Source: DATARH01 sp963712835 (GTDB lineage Bacteria > Pseudomonadota > Alphaproteobacteria > ATCC43930 > CGMCC-115725). Taken from it: a stretch of DNA of 64,000 bases. The stretch spans positions 62,001-126,000 of the forward strand of contig CAVQJJ010000011.1 of the NCBI GenBank assembly GCA_963712835.1, read 5' to 3'. Numbering within the stretch: the first letter of the stretch is position 1; each line of letters starts with the position of its first letter. This document shows, piece after piece, positions 34,042 to 42,598 of the stretch. Below the pieces are notes generated by a model. That model made no database searches. It worked only from the letters and a program-made list of their open reading frames with translations, and had not been told where the DNA came from. Both the position numbers and the translations under genes were made by a program.

Positions 34042-35315
34042 GAGCTTTTGACTTCGTCCTCTTCCCTTGGCAACACCGTCTGCCTGGCGACATAACCGAG
34101 CGTCGATCCCTGGACGATGATGCTGAAAAGAACGACCGCGTATGTCGCCGCCAGAATTGCCGGTCGGGCAGAGCTGTCGGGCACGGACAGAGCGAGCGCC
34201 ACGGAAATGCCACCCCGGATACCGGCCCACGCAAGAAACGGCACGTTGCGAAAGGCCATCATCTCGCTCGACCACGAAGCGAGCGCGGGGAGGCCTACGG
34301 CAATAAATCGGGCGGCAATGACGATGGGAATGGCGGCAGCCGCGATGACCAAGGCATTCGGTGTAAAACTCAGGACCAACACTTCGAGCCCGATCAGGAG
34401 AAACAGGACCGAGTTGAGGATCTCGTCGATCAACGTCCACAATCCGAAGACATAGCGCTGTGTCTGCTCGCTCATGGCGTCCTGAGGCCCGCGATGGCCG
34501 ATAAGGAGGCCTGCGGCGACAACCGCAAGCGGGCCGCTGACGTGCAGCCGCTGGGCGACCGCGTATGTGGCCGTCACCAGAGCCAATGAGATCAGAACCT
34601 CGATGGCATAATCGTCGATAAGACGCATGGCCCGGTACGCGAGATAGCCGGTGACGATACCGAGAAGCAGGCCGCCTCCCGCCTCGACCAGAAGCAATTC
34701 GCCGATGGCAACGATCGTCGTGCGCTCACCGGCCCCGCCCGTTGCGAACAAGAGGAGGATGGTGAACAGGACGATGCCGATGCCGTCGTTGAACAGCGAT
34801 TCACCCTGCATCTCAACCTCAAGGCGGGGTGGCACATTGATGTTCTTGAGCGTGCTGAGAACAGCTACCGGATCGGTCGGACTGATGAGCGCGCCGAAGA
34901 CCATCGCCCAGGCCAGGGTCAGCGGCTGACCAAGCAAGGCCGCAGCCTGCCAGACGGCAACACCCACGATCAGTGTCGAAATGGCGGTGCCGAACGTGGC
35001 GAGAACGATGACCGGAACGGCCCGGCTCCGGAGCCGTCCGAGATCCACATGAAGCGCTCCGGCAAAGAGAAGGAAGGCCAGCATTCCCTGCATAACGACT
35101 GCGCTGAAATCGATTTGCAGCAGTGCGCTCGTGAGTGCGTCAAACAGGTGTCTATCTGGTACCGCAGCATCGATTCCCACGAGAATGAGCGACACGACGA
35201 CGCTCATGATGAGGAGGCCAATTGTATGGGGGAATGGCAGGTATTTGTGATTGACCCAGCCCAGCACCGCGGAAAGCGTCAACAGAACGGCGGATAGATC
35301 GAAAAAGGACAGCAC
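34038..35315 (-). CDS. CPA1-type sodium/proton antiporter
   Basis: 425 residues from a GTG (MLSFFDLSAVLLTLSAVLG), with about 12 predicted helices. The CPA1 ion-binding segment GALISPTDPVAVLSTLKN is near residue 150, with the paired Asp region ESLFNDGIGIVLF at about 180 and the RGGISVALALSVPDS segment near 380. Such proteins exchange Na+ (or K+) for H+ across the inner membrane. Its C-terminal soluble tail is short. It lies convergent to the DUF2254 gene. Confidence 0.92.
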   Translation of the reverse strand: MLSFFDLSAVLLTLSAVLGWVNHKYLPFPHTIGLLIMSVVVSLILVGIDAAVPDRHLFDALTSALLQIDFSAVVMQGMLAFLLFAGALHVDLGRLRSRAVPVIVLATFGTAISTLIVGVAVWQAAALLGQPLTLAWAMVFGALISPTDPVAVLSTLKNINVPPRLEVEMQGESLFNDGIGIVLFTILLLFATGGAGERTTIVAIGELLLVEAGGGLLLGIVTGYLAYRAMRLIDDYAIEVLISLALVTATYAVAQRLHVSGPLAVVAAGLLIGHRGPQDAMSEQTQRYVFGLWTLIDEILNSVLFLLIGLEVLVLSFTPNALVIAAAAIPIVIAARFIAVGLPALASWSSEMMAFRNVPFLAWAGIRGGISVALALSVPDSSARPAILAATYAVVLFSIIVQGSTLGYVARQTVLPREEDEVKSS

Positions 35316-35437
35316 CTGCTGGGCCTCGCTGCGTGTGGTCGTGTTCGATCGTTTCTATTGGCACTATTATTGCGCAGACCCGAGCATGAGCAGCTGCTCG
35401 TCACAGCTCTGGCGAAGGTCTTCAAAACAACTCTCAA

Positions 35438-36250
35438 TCAGAGGCTTGCGATCACGACATGCGCCTGAATCTTCGCAGAGACAGCGCCGACGCCGTAGGC
35501 CTTCGCGATAGCCTCAGTGGCGGCCATAGTCACGCTTTCCAGCGCGGTCGCATCGCGCGCCTCGATTTCATTTCGTAACGGCGTACCCTGGCAGTAGGCA
35601 ATCGCGGGATGGCGCGGGTTCGGCGCGTCGCTCCTTCGCTCTAGCGTGTCGATTTGGATCGTCGAGAATCCGGCGGCGCGCAAATCCGCTTCGATCACCG
35701 CCACGTCGTGATATCCGTGTGGCGTTCGGGCGAGAAACAGGGGAGGGTTCTCCGGGAACAGTTTGCCTGCAGCCTCCGTTACGACGCGGGCAAAGTCATT
35801 TTGCTGGATGCTGTCCCAGACGTTGAAGAAAAAGCGCCCGCCTGGTCGGAGAACGCGAAGCGCCTCGCGGTATCCGGCAACACGGTCCGGAAAGAACATG
35901 GCGCCGAACTGGCAGCACACGGCGTCGAAACTTTCGTCTTCGAAAGGCAATGTCAGCGCATCGGCTTGTTGCCACACGATCCGAGCGTCAGGAGCTTGCT
36001 GGGCCATGGCCCGGTCGAGCATAGGTTGATTGAGGTCGGTGACGACATATCGCGCCTTCTCGTCAAGTTTGGAGATCAGCGCGCGGGGAACGACGCCGCT
36101 GCCGGCCGCCGTCTCGAGGACGGCGCGGGGAGCCTGTGCGCCGATGCGCTCGGCGAGATCGGCGGCATAAGGCTCGAAAATAAGGGGCACGAGGTACGTG
36201 TCGTACATCTCGGGGATGGAGCCCGTGAAGACCTTGTCCGCAATGGACAT
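35438..36250 (-). CDS. class I SAM-dependent methyltransferase
   Basis: 270 residues. The UbiE/COQ5-like fold shows VLETAAGSGVVPRALI (motif I), YVVTDLNQPMLDRA, DALTLPFEDESFDAVCCQFG and LRVLRPGGRFFFNVWDS. GGGAG precedes the ATG by 7 nt. Members methylate small molecules; the substrate is unknown. It is a single gene between the antiporter and the ABC remnants. Confidence 0.88.
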   Translation of the reverse strand: MSIADKVFTGSIPEMYDTYLVPLIFEPYAADLAERIGAQAPRAVLETAAGSGVVPRALISKLDEKARYVVTDLNQPMLDRAMAQQAPDARIVWQQADALTLPFEDESFDAVCCQFGAMFFPDRVAGYREALRVLRPGGRFFFNVWDSIQQNDFARVVTEAAGKLFPENPPLFLARTPHGYHDVAVIEADLRAAGFSTIQIDTLERRSDAPNPRHPAIAYCQGTPLRNEIEARDATALESVTMAATEAIAKAYGVGAVSAKIQAHVVIASL

Positions 36251-36369
36251 CGTGTTGCTCCCACTAGCTTGATGTTCAATGCCGCGCGACTTGCGGTATC
36301 TGGAGACAGAGACAACCAGCTTCCACGGCCAGTTCTAGGGCCACGGCTAGATTTCGTCGAGCATGGCGC

Positions 36370-36654
36370 CGCGCGGCGCTGTTTCCCAAGGTCGTGCTGC
36401 GATCGGCGCTGCCCGATATTTTTTTCACCGGGCTACGTTTAGGTCTCGGCTTTGCTTGGGTGGTGATTGTCGTCGGCGAGTTCTCGGGCGTGCGCGTCGG
36501 CCTTGGCGCGATGATCGAGAAGGGGCGCGAAGTCCCGCGCACCGAAGTCGTCATCGCCGGCATGATCGTGATCGGGACCGCCGGGTTCCTCTCCGACCAG
36601 GCGATCCGCGCCTTAAGCCGCCACCTTTTGCGCTGGAGCCCGCAGCACGGCTGA
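36370..36654 (+). pseudogene. ABC transporter permease C-terminal fragment
   Basis: About 95 residues match the end of NitT/TauT-type permeases (ALFPKVVLRSALPDIFFTGL, the EAA-loop region, then GFAWVVIVVGEFSGVRVGLG and QAIRALSRHLLRW). The N-terminal two thirds are absent, and the junction with unrelated sequence lies near 36370. It is on the strand opposite to the intact transporter operon nearby. Confidence 0.82.
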
Positions 36655-36676
36655 CGTCGTCGCCCTGGCGCGCCCC

Positions 36677-37014
36677 GTGGCTCGCGCGCCCTCGGCCGAG
36701 CCGAGCGACGCGATCCTGCGCGTCGAGGATGTCCACAAGCGCTTCATGTCCAATGGCGGCGAGATCGAGGCGCTGCGCGCGGTCAACCTCACCGTCCGGT
36801 GCGGCTGTTCGTTGCCCATTCGAGCGAAAAAGCGGTGCTATTGGCGGACCGGGTGATTGTCATGTCGCCCTCGCCTGGCCGGATCGTCGCCAATGTCCCG
36901 ATCCCGCTGCCGCGACCATGCGATGTCGTCTCCTCGTCGTTCAACGACATGCGAGCGCGTCTCGGCGGTTTGCTGCAACACGACATCTCCGGTGAGGGGG
37001 CAAGCGAACCATAG
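36677..37014 (+). pseudogene. ABC transporter ATP-binding protein remnant
   Basis: The N-terminal piece (AILRVEDVHKRFMSNGGEIE, then ALRAVNLTV) runs to about 36800. A different frame then gives the C-terminal piece (VAHSSEKAVLLADRVIVMSP and GRIVANVPIPLPRP). Walker A, signature and Walker B are all missing, so an internal deletion with a frameshift removed the catalytic core. It belongs with the permease fragment upstream. Confidence 0.82.
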
Positions 37015-37034
37015 CAGCAGCCGCCGGCAGGCCG

Positions 37035-37538
37035 TCAACCGACCGCCGCTTGCAGCTCAAGCAGCCGGGAGTCGTTGTATTGCGGGCGCAACGGCTGCGG
37101 CTTGGCGAGCAGCGTCTGCAGATGGCAGATCCCGTCGCCGTCGTTGAACACTTCGTGCTGAAGGAAAGGCGGCAGCGCCGCGAGGTCCCAGCGGCCGAGC
37201 GTGATGTCGTAATGTTCGCCACTCTCCCAGCAGCGCACCCGTGCCGCGCCATCAAGGATGAAGAAGATTTCCTCGGTCTCGTGGCAATGCATCGGGATCT
37301 GGTTTCCCGGAGGCATCGACTGGATCGACATAGTGAAGGCCGTCGCCGGGATCGAGCCGCGCAAATCGTTGTGATCGACCGAACCCGAAGCGCCCAAATA
37401 ACGGCGCTGAGCGCGCGCGAATTTGGGATCGAGCGCCGTCTCGAAACCGAAGACGGTCCAATCCTCGCGGCGGTCGGCAAAGCGGGCGACACGGCACGCC
37501 AGTTTGTCGGAGAGCGCGGATGCGGTGATCGTGTCCAT
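37035..37538 (-). CDS. cupin-domain protein
   Basis: 167 residues with a clear cupin: PMHCHETEEIFFILDG (two His and Glu of the first motif) near 85-100 and LPPFLQHEVFNDGDGICHL (the second motif His) near 125-145. GGAGGAC lies before the ATG. It is the last gene of the transporter operon, 14 nt after the PhnD-like gene. It could be a small dioxygenase or isomerase for the imported compound, which is inference. Confidence 0.85.
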   Translation of the reverse strand: MDTITASALSDKLACRVARFADRREDWTVFGFETALDPKFARAQRRYLGASGSVDHNDLRGSIPATAFTMSIQSMPPGNQIPMHCHETEEIFFILDGAARVRCWESGEHYDITLGRWDLAALPPFLQHEVFNDGDGICHLQTLLAKPQPLRPQYNDSRLLELQAAVG

Positions 37539-37551
37539 ATCGTCCTCCCGT

Positions 37552-38361
37552 TCAGATCAATTGCGGATAGCCGAGCGTGGCGGCTTCCTGCTCATAATCG
37601 AGCAGCACCCGGTAGGCTTCGTCGGACATGTCCTCGATGCCGGAGATCATCAACCCCGCGCGCGCCGCGGCGTAGCATGGCTCGGTTGCGACGCATTTGA
37701 GTGCGCCGCGCAGGATTTCAACGATCGCCGGCGGAGTCGCGACCGAGGTGACGAACGGGATCGCGGGACTACGCGGCGTCTCGCCGATGATCCTAACCCG
37801 CGCCGCGGCCTGGGGGCGATGGCGCCGCCAGAAGGCGTAGGTCACGCAATCGATCGAGGCGACGTCGCCCTCGCCCGCCAGCATTCGCGCGAGACTGGCG
37901 GGATGCCCTCCAGTCTCGACGACACGGCCGAAAAACGCCTGCCCGCTTGCGATCTCGGCGAGGGCGCGGCGCGGCAGATTCATCCCCGAATTCGAGACGC
38001 GGCTGTTCAACAAAAAGACGCGACCCCTCAGATCGGCGAGGGTCTGCGCCGTCGACCGCTCGGGCACGACGAAGAACGCGCAATGGGTCGGCCCGTCACA
38101 GCCCGGCGCGTCGTAGACCGGCGTGCCGAGCCGGATCGCCTGGCCGTGAAACACTGTTTCGAGCGGGAAACCGCAAGTCTGCGAAAACAACAGCTCCGGT
38201 TCGATCCGCTCGGGGACCGGGCCGTGGTCGAATACCAGTGTTTCGGGCGAGTCGGACAGTCCGCGCTCGATCAGCAGACCGCGCAACGCCTCCCAGAATC
38301 GGCTGTTGGCCGGGCGCATTTCAGGCAAGTTGTACATCGGCAGGCTGGCGAGCCGCGTCAT
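37552..38361 (-). CDS. PhnD-like substrate-binding domain protein
   Basis: 269 residues from MTRLASLPMYNLPEM. It has the type II periplasmic binding fold of phosphonate-family proteins (LLFSQTCGFPL near 65, LRGRVFLLNSRVSNSGMNLP near 120, GEGDVASIDCVTYAFWRRH near 170). No signal peptide is visible, which is unusual for a transporter-bound receptor. It starts 5 nt after the permease stop. It may be a cytoplasmic sensor or enzyme-like binding protein; the ligand is unknown. Confidence 0.8.
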   Translation of the reverse strand: MTRLASLPMYNLPEMRPANSRFWEALRGLLIERGLSDSPETLVFDHGPVPERIEPELLFSQTCGFPLETVFHGQAIRLGTPVYDAPGCDGPTHCAFFVVPERSTAQTLADLRGRVFLLNSRVSNSGMNLPRRALAEIASGQAFFGRVVETGGHPASLARMLAGEGDVASIDCVTYAFWRRHRPQAAARVRIIGETPRSPAIPFVTSVATPPAIVEILRGALKCVATEPCYAAARAGLMISGIEDMSDEAYRVLLDYEQEAATLGYPQLI

Positions 38362-38365
38362 CGGC

Positions 38366-39220
38366 TCACAGCGTACCGGAAACGGGCATCTGTCCGCCAT
38401 ACCAGCGCCGGACCATCAACTCGCCGAGCGCGACAACGCCGTAGAGCACCAGGCCGATCGCACAGAGCACGACGACGGCAGCTAGCACGGTCGCGGTTTC
38501 GCCCGCGGACGAGGCGAACATGATGATGTAGCCAAGGCCTTTTTGCGCGGTGATGAACTCGCCGACGATGACCCCGATCATCGCCATCGTCACGCCAACC
38601 TTCATGCCCGCGAAGATGAAGGGCATCGCATAGGGGAATCGAACAAGGCAAAAAATCTGCCACTGGGTCGCTGTCATCGAGCGGCACAGCTGCAGGACCT
38701 CAGGCTTGACGCTGACGAGCCCCGTCGCTGTCGAGACGACGATCGGGAAGAACGTGATGAAGATCGCGACCGTGATCGTCGAACTGCTACCGACGCCGAG
38801 CCAGACGATAAAGAGCGGCGCCAGCGCGATCTTAGGGATCAGCTGGAACATCACGATGTTCGGGTAGAGCGCCTCGCGCACCCAGGCCGAAGACGTGATC
38901 GCGACCGCCAGACCGATGCCGCAAACCGTCGCGATCAGAAAGCTGACGACCATCTCGTAGAACGACGGAACAGCCTGCTCGAATAGGATCGCGTAATTGT
39001 TCGCGAGCACGCCCCATACGGCCGAGGGCGGCGGCAGGATCGCCGGTGAAATATGAGTGGTCCGGCAGAACAGCTCCCACCCCAGCGTCGTCAGCACCGC
39101 GAAGGCGATCGGCAGCGCGACGCCGCGGCCGATACGGCCGTGCCGCGCGGGCCGGCTCGCAAAGCCACGCCACAGCGACAGTCGAGGGGCTTCCTGAACG
39201 ACGGCCATCGTGCGCGTCAC
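38366..39220 (-). CDS. ABC transporter permease (NitT/TauT type)
   Basis: 284 residues from a GTG that overlaps the stop of the upstream permease gene (GTGA); ATG at 39208 is an alternative. About six hydrophobic segments and the EAA loop (FPYAMPFIFAGMKVGVTMAM) are visible, as in SsuC/TauC-like permeases. The reading frame stays open far upstream across the paralogous permease gene, but that part is antisense-like in composition. It pairs with the 39217-40041 permease. Confidence 0.9.
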   Translation of the reverse strand: MTRTMAVVQEAPRLSLWRGFASRPARHGRIGRGVALPIAFAVLTTLGWELFCRTTHISPAILPPPSAVWGVLANNYAILFEQAVPSFYEMVVSFLIATVCGIGLAVAITSSAWVREALYPNIVMFQLIPKIALAPLFIVWLGVGSSSTITVAIFITFFPIVVSTATGLVSVKPEVLQLCRSMTATQWQIFCLVRFPYAMPFIFAGMKVGVTMAMIGVIVGEFITAQKGLGYIIMFASSAGETATVLAAVVVLCAIGLVLYGVVALGELMVRRWYGGQMPVSGTL

Positions 39221-40041
39221 CGGCGCCCATAGCTGTGCCGCACCAGCCGCTCCGCCAGCGCGACCGCGCCGAACAGCGCGACCCCGACGGCACAAAGCAT
39301 GAAAAGCGCGGCGAAGACGTTCGCAGTTTCCATCCGCGAGCTGGCGTAGAGGATGTAGAAGCCGAGCCCGGCCTTGGACGAGATGAACTCGGCGATGATC
39401 ACGCCGACCGTCGCCATCGTCATCGCGATTTTCATGCCGCTGAATATCGCCGGCAGGGCAAATGGAAACCGCACCATCGCGAAGCATTGCCACTCCGAGG
39501 CGGTCAGCGACCGGCAGAGCTGGAGCGCGGAGAGCTCGACGCTGGCGAAGCCAAGCGCCGCCGAGATCGCGATCGGAAAAAAGCTGACAAACGCCGCGAA
39601 AGCGACGTGCGAGGTGCTGCCGATGCCCAGCCAGACGACGAAAAGCGGCGCCAGCGCCACCTTGGGGATGAGTTGGAACGCGACCAGGTTCGGATAGAGC
39701 ACGTCGCGCAGCAGCCGCGAGTAGCTGAGCACGATCGCGCAACCGACGCCAAGAACCGTGGCGACGCAGAAGGCCATCAACGTATCGAGCGTCGTCGGCC
39801 ACGCGTTGGCGAGCAGGAGCGGCAGGGCGCGCCACAATTCTCGCGAAATCGCATCGGGCGACGGCAGGATCACTTCCGGGACATGCAGCCGGGTGACGAG
39901 GAGCTGCCAGCCGAGCAGAACCGCAGAAGCGGTGGCGAGGGGCAGGATGATCGGGCGAATCTGCCGCAGGTTCGCGGCGGCGATCCGCAGCGCACCCAGA
40001 GGTGGGCGCGTGCGGACGATCGGCGAGGTCTCGGCCGTCAT
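39217..40041 (-). CDS. ABC transporter permease (NitT/TauT type)
   Basis: 274 residues, six predicted helices, EAA loop FPFALPAIFSGMKIAMTMAT. It is a clear paralogue of the downstream permease (shared LIPKVALAPLFVVWLGIGS and PSPDAI-like segment), so the translocation pore is probably a heterodimer. It overlaps the ATPase stop by 4 nt and the next permease start by 4 nt. Confidence 0.92.
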   Translation of the reverse strand: MTAETSPIVRTRPPLGALRIAAANLRQIRPIILPLATASAVLLGWQLLVTRLHVPEVILPSPDAISRELWRALPLLLANAWPTTLDTLMAFCVATVLGVGCAIVLSYSRLLRDVLYPNLVAFQLIPKVALAPLFVVWLGIGSTSHVAFAAFVSFFPIAISAALGFASVELSALQLCRSLTASEWQCFAMVRFPFALPAIFSGMKIAMTMATVGVIIAEFISSKAGLGFYILYASSRMETANVFAALFMLCAVGVALFGAVALAERLVRHSYGRR

Positions 40042-40838
40042 CCCGCCAGCTTCCGCGTTTTGCCGAAATGGCTGTCCTCGATGCGCTGGCGCAGATGCCC
40101 GCAGATTTCGTTGAACTCGCGGGTCTCGCCGATCTCCATCGAGCGCGGCCGCGCGAACGGGATCGTCAGATCTTCGACGACCGTCGCCGGGCGGCGGGTC
40201 ATTACCAAAACCCGGTCCGCGAGTAAGACGGCCTCCCGGATGCTGTGGGTGACGAAGAGCGCAGTCTTCGTGTATTGCTGCCAGAGGTCGAGCAGCAACT
40301 CGTTCATCTCGTCTCGGGTGATAGCGTCGAGCGCGCTGAACGGCTCGTCCATGAGCAAGAGGTCGGGATCACAGACGAGCGCCCGGCAAATCGCGACCCG
40401 CTGGCGCATCCCGCCCGATAATTCGTGCGGCTTCTTGTGTGCGAACCCGTTGAGCCCGACCCGCTCGAGAAGGCTCTGGGCGGGGTCCCAATAGTCACCG
40501 ATGGGACGCCTCCGCACGCGGATCGGGAACAGCACGTTATCGATCGCGCTTTTCCACGGCAGCAGCGTCGAATCCTGGAACATGATGCCGATGCTGGTGC
40601 GCGGCCGGATCATCGCCGTGCCGGCGACCGAGATCGCGCCGCTGGTCGTCGCCTCGAGGCCACCGACCATCATCAAGAGCGTGCTCTTGCCGCAGCCGCT
40701 CGGCCCGAGAATGGCAACGAATTGCCCTTGCTGGACCGTGAAGCTGACTGAGCTGACGGCCTCAACGGCGTCGCCGGTCCCGCCGCGGTAGATCTTGCTG
40801 ACCTCGGCGACCTCGATATAGCGCTCGGACGCGGCCAT
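40038..40838 (-). CDS. ABC transporter ATP-binding protein (NitT/TauT type)
   Basis: 266 residues. Walker A GPSGCGKST (45-53), Q-loop FQDSTLLPW, signature LSGGMRQRVAICRAL, Walker B LLLMDEPFSALD and the switch His in VTHSIREAVLLADRV are all intact. A GTG one codon upstream is possible. It energises uptake through the two permeases and overlaps the next gene by 4 nt. Confidence 0.94.
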   Translation of the reverse strand: MAASERYIEVAEVSKIYRGGTGDAVEAVSSVSFTVQQGQFVAILGPSGCGKSTLLMMVGGLEATTSGAISVAGTAMIRPRTSIGIMFQDSTLLPWKSAIDNVLFPIRVRRRPIGDYWDPAQSLLERVGLNGFAHKKPHELSGGMRQRVAICRALVCDPDLLLMDEPFSALDAITRDEMNELLLDLWQQYTKTALFVTHSIREAVLLADRVLVMTRRPATVVEDLTIPFARPRSMEIGETREFNEICGHLRQRIEDSHFGKTRKLAG

Positions 40839-40859
40839 CACCGTGCTCCGCTCGCCGGT

Positions 40860-41954
40860 TCAGCTTACGTAGGGGCTGTATTCCGAGGCGTACTTCTGCG
40901 CCGTGGCCCACTCGGCATCGGTGAGTTTGATCTGCCCGGCGAATTTGTTGGTCATCATCGTCGCCACGTCGGGGCGCTTGTCGTCCGGCTTGGCAAGATA
41001 TTTCATCACCAGGTCGGTCTGGACCTCGAAATCCTTCGGATCGAAATAGCCCATCCCGTGCGCCTTGATCAGGTCGCGGGCGCTGACATAGACCATCAGC
41101 CCGGTGCCGACCTTGATCTGGTCACGCGCGGTTGCCGACAGGGCGAGCTCGGGCGCGGCCTTGAGCAGGATCTTGATGGCTCCCTCGGGGTCGAGCAGCG
41201 TCACCTTCAACCCGTTCAACATCCCGTCGACGAAGGCGCCGCACAATTCCGGCGCCTCGGCAAGACGCTGCGGCTGGGTCAAGACGGCGTTGCCGTAGTT
41301 CGGGATGCCGTAATGGCTGTAGAGCATCGCGTGGGCCTTGACCCCTGTGGCGATATAATCGGCCATGAACGTTGTTGCGAAGCCCGAGATCGCGTCGACA
41401 TTGTGCTGCGGCAAAAGCGGGTCTCGGACCTTGTTGTCGACCTGTACGATCGTGACCTTAGACAGGTCGAACCCGGCCTTCTCGGCAAAGGCGGGCAGGA
41501 ATGGGTATTCGCCCGAGGTGACGGTCGAGCCCATCTTGTGGCCCTCGAGATCTTTCGGGCTCCTGATCGGGCCGTCGTCGAGGACGGCGACGCCCATCGT
41601 CGCGTCATATGCGCACGCAGCGAGCGCGACGAGGGAAAGCCCCTTCACCGTCTGCAGGATCGCGGCGAGCGGCGCCGCCATTCCGAAATCGAACCGGCCC
41701 GAGCCGACCGCCTCCGCCGCTGCGACCGATCCCGAGCCGCGCGAGATCGCGACGTCGAGCCCGTGTTTGTCCCAGAAGCCCATCTCCTTCGCGACGAACG
41801 CGAAGAGATTGCTGCCGTCAGCGACCCAGGGGAGCGTGAATTTGATCTGTTTGACGTTCTGCGCATAGACGAGACGCGGAGCGGCGATGCCGGCCGCTGT
41901 CAGGCCGGCCGCGGCAAGTACACGGCGCCGCGTAATCCGTCGGTCTGCAAACAT
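40860..41954 (-). CDS. ABC transporter substrate-binding protein (NMT1/TauA-like)
   Basis: 364 residues. The N-terminus has a twin-arginine signal (RRITRRRVLAAAGLTAAGI, cleavage near YAQ-N), so the protein is probably exported folded. The mature domain is NMT1/THI5/TauA-like (FTLPWVADGSNLFAFVAKEM, then GSGRFDFGMAAP). Relatives bind nitrate, sulfonates, thiamine precursors or aromatic and ureide compounds. It is the first gene of the transporter operon and diverges from RidA. Confidence 0.9.
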   Translation of the reverse strand: MFADRRITRRRVLAAAGLTAAGIAAPRLVYAQNVKQIKFTLPWVADGSNLFAFVAKEMGFWDKHGLDVAISRGSGSVAAAEAVGSGRFDFGMAAPLAAILQTVKGLSLVALAACAYDATMGVAVLDDGPIRSPKDLEGHKMGSTVTSGEYPFLPAFAEKAGFDLSKVTIVQVDNKVRDPLLPQHNVDAISGFATTFMADYIATGVKAHAMLYSHYGIPNYGNAVLTQPQRLAEAPELCGAFVDGMLNGLKVTLLDPEGAIKILLKAAPELALSATARDQIKVGTGLMVYVSARDLIKAHGMGYFDPKDFEVQTDLVMKYLAKPDDKRPDVATMMTNKFAGQIKLTDAEWATAQKYASEYSPYVS

Positions 41955-42200
41955 CTTAAGTGCTCCACGGAATCAGATGCCGTGCTGCAACGCACAAAGC
42001 ATGCCAGCCGCGCAGGGGTGGCACGCATCGTGCAGCCGTACTGGCGGCGGTGACATCATCCGCGGGAACAGGTCGGATGAGCGTGACGTATTTCCCGGAG
42101 GCCGATCCCCACCCCGCGACTGGGGTGCCGCAGCTCGGCTTGCACAACTACTGGGCGGCCGGGTCACCGATAATCCCGTCCTCCGCGGCCGAGTAGGGCA

Positions 42201-42596
42201 ATGATCGAGTTCCTGATGGTTCCGGGCGCGCCGCAGCCGGTGGCGCCCTTCAGCCACGCTGTCGCGGCGGGCGGCTGGCTCTTCGTGACCGGGCAAATGC
42301 CGACCGACCCGAACGACGATGGGGCGCCGCTGCCGGAGGGGATCGAGGCGCAGACGCGGCGGGTGATCGACAACCTGAAGCTCGTCCTCGCCGGTGCCGG
42401 CTCGGGGCTCGACCAGGTCGTTTTCGCCCGCGTCTACCTGACCCATTTCGAACGCGACTACTCGGCGATGAACGAGGTTTATCGCGGCTATTTCGAACCC
42501 GGGCGCCTGCCGGCGCGAACCTGCGTCGGCGTCAGCGGCCTCGCGCGCGGCGCACTCGTCGAGATCGATCTCTTGGCGCGATCGGCGGAGGGCTAG
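42201..42596 (+). CDS. RidA family deaminase-like protein
   Basis: 131 residues of the YjgF/YER057c/UK114 fold: APQPVAPFSHAVAAGGWLFV at the N-terminus, the GQMP segment, and ARTCVGVSGLARGALVEIDL with the Arg that binds the carboxylate in family members. RidA hydrolyses enamine/imine intermediates; catabolic relatives act on aminoacrylates and on ureide-type intermediates. An AGGG site precedes the ATG. The Rieske oxygenase gene starts 3 nt after its stop, so the two are one transcript. Confidence 0.88.
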   Translation: MIEFLMVPGAPQPVAPFSHAVAAGGWLFVTGQMPTDPNDDGAPLPEGIEAQTRRVIDNLKLVLAGAGSGLDQVVFARVYLTHFERDYSAMNEVYRGYFEPGRLPARTCVGVSGLARGALVEIDLLARSAEG

Positions 42597-42598
42597 AC

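Noticed and set aside
42077..42196. 39-codon frame before RidA
   Set aside because: It has a start codon and a possible ribosome site, but no recognisable similarity, and it lies in the divergent promoter region.
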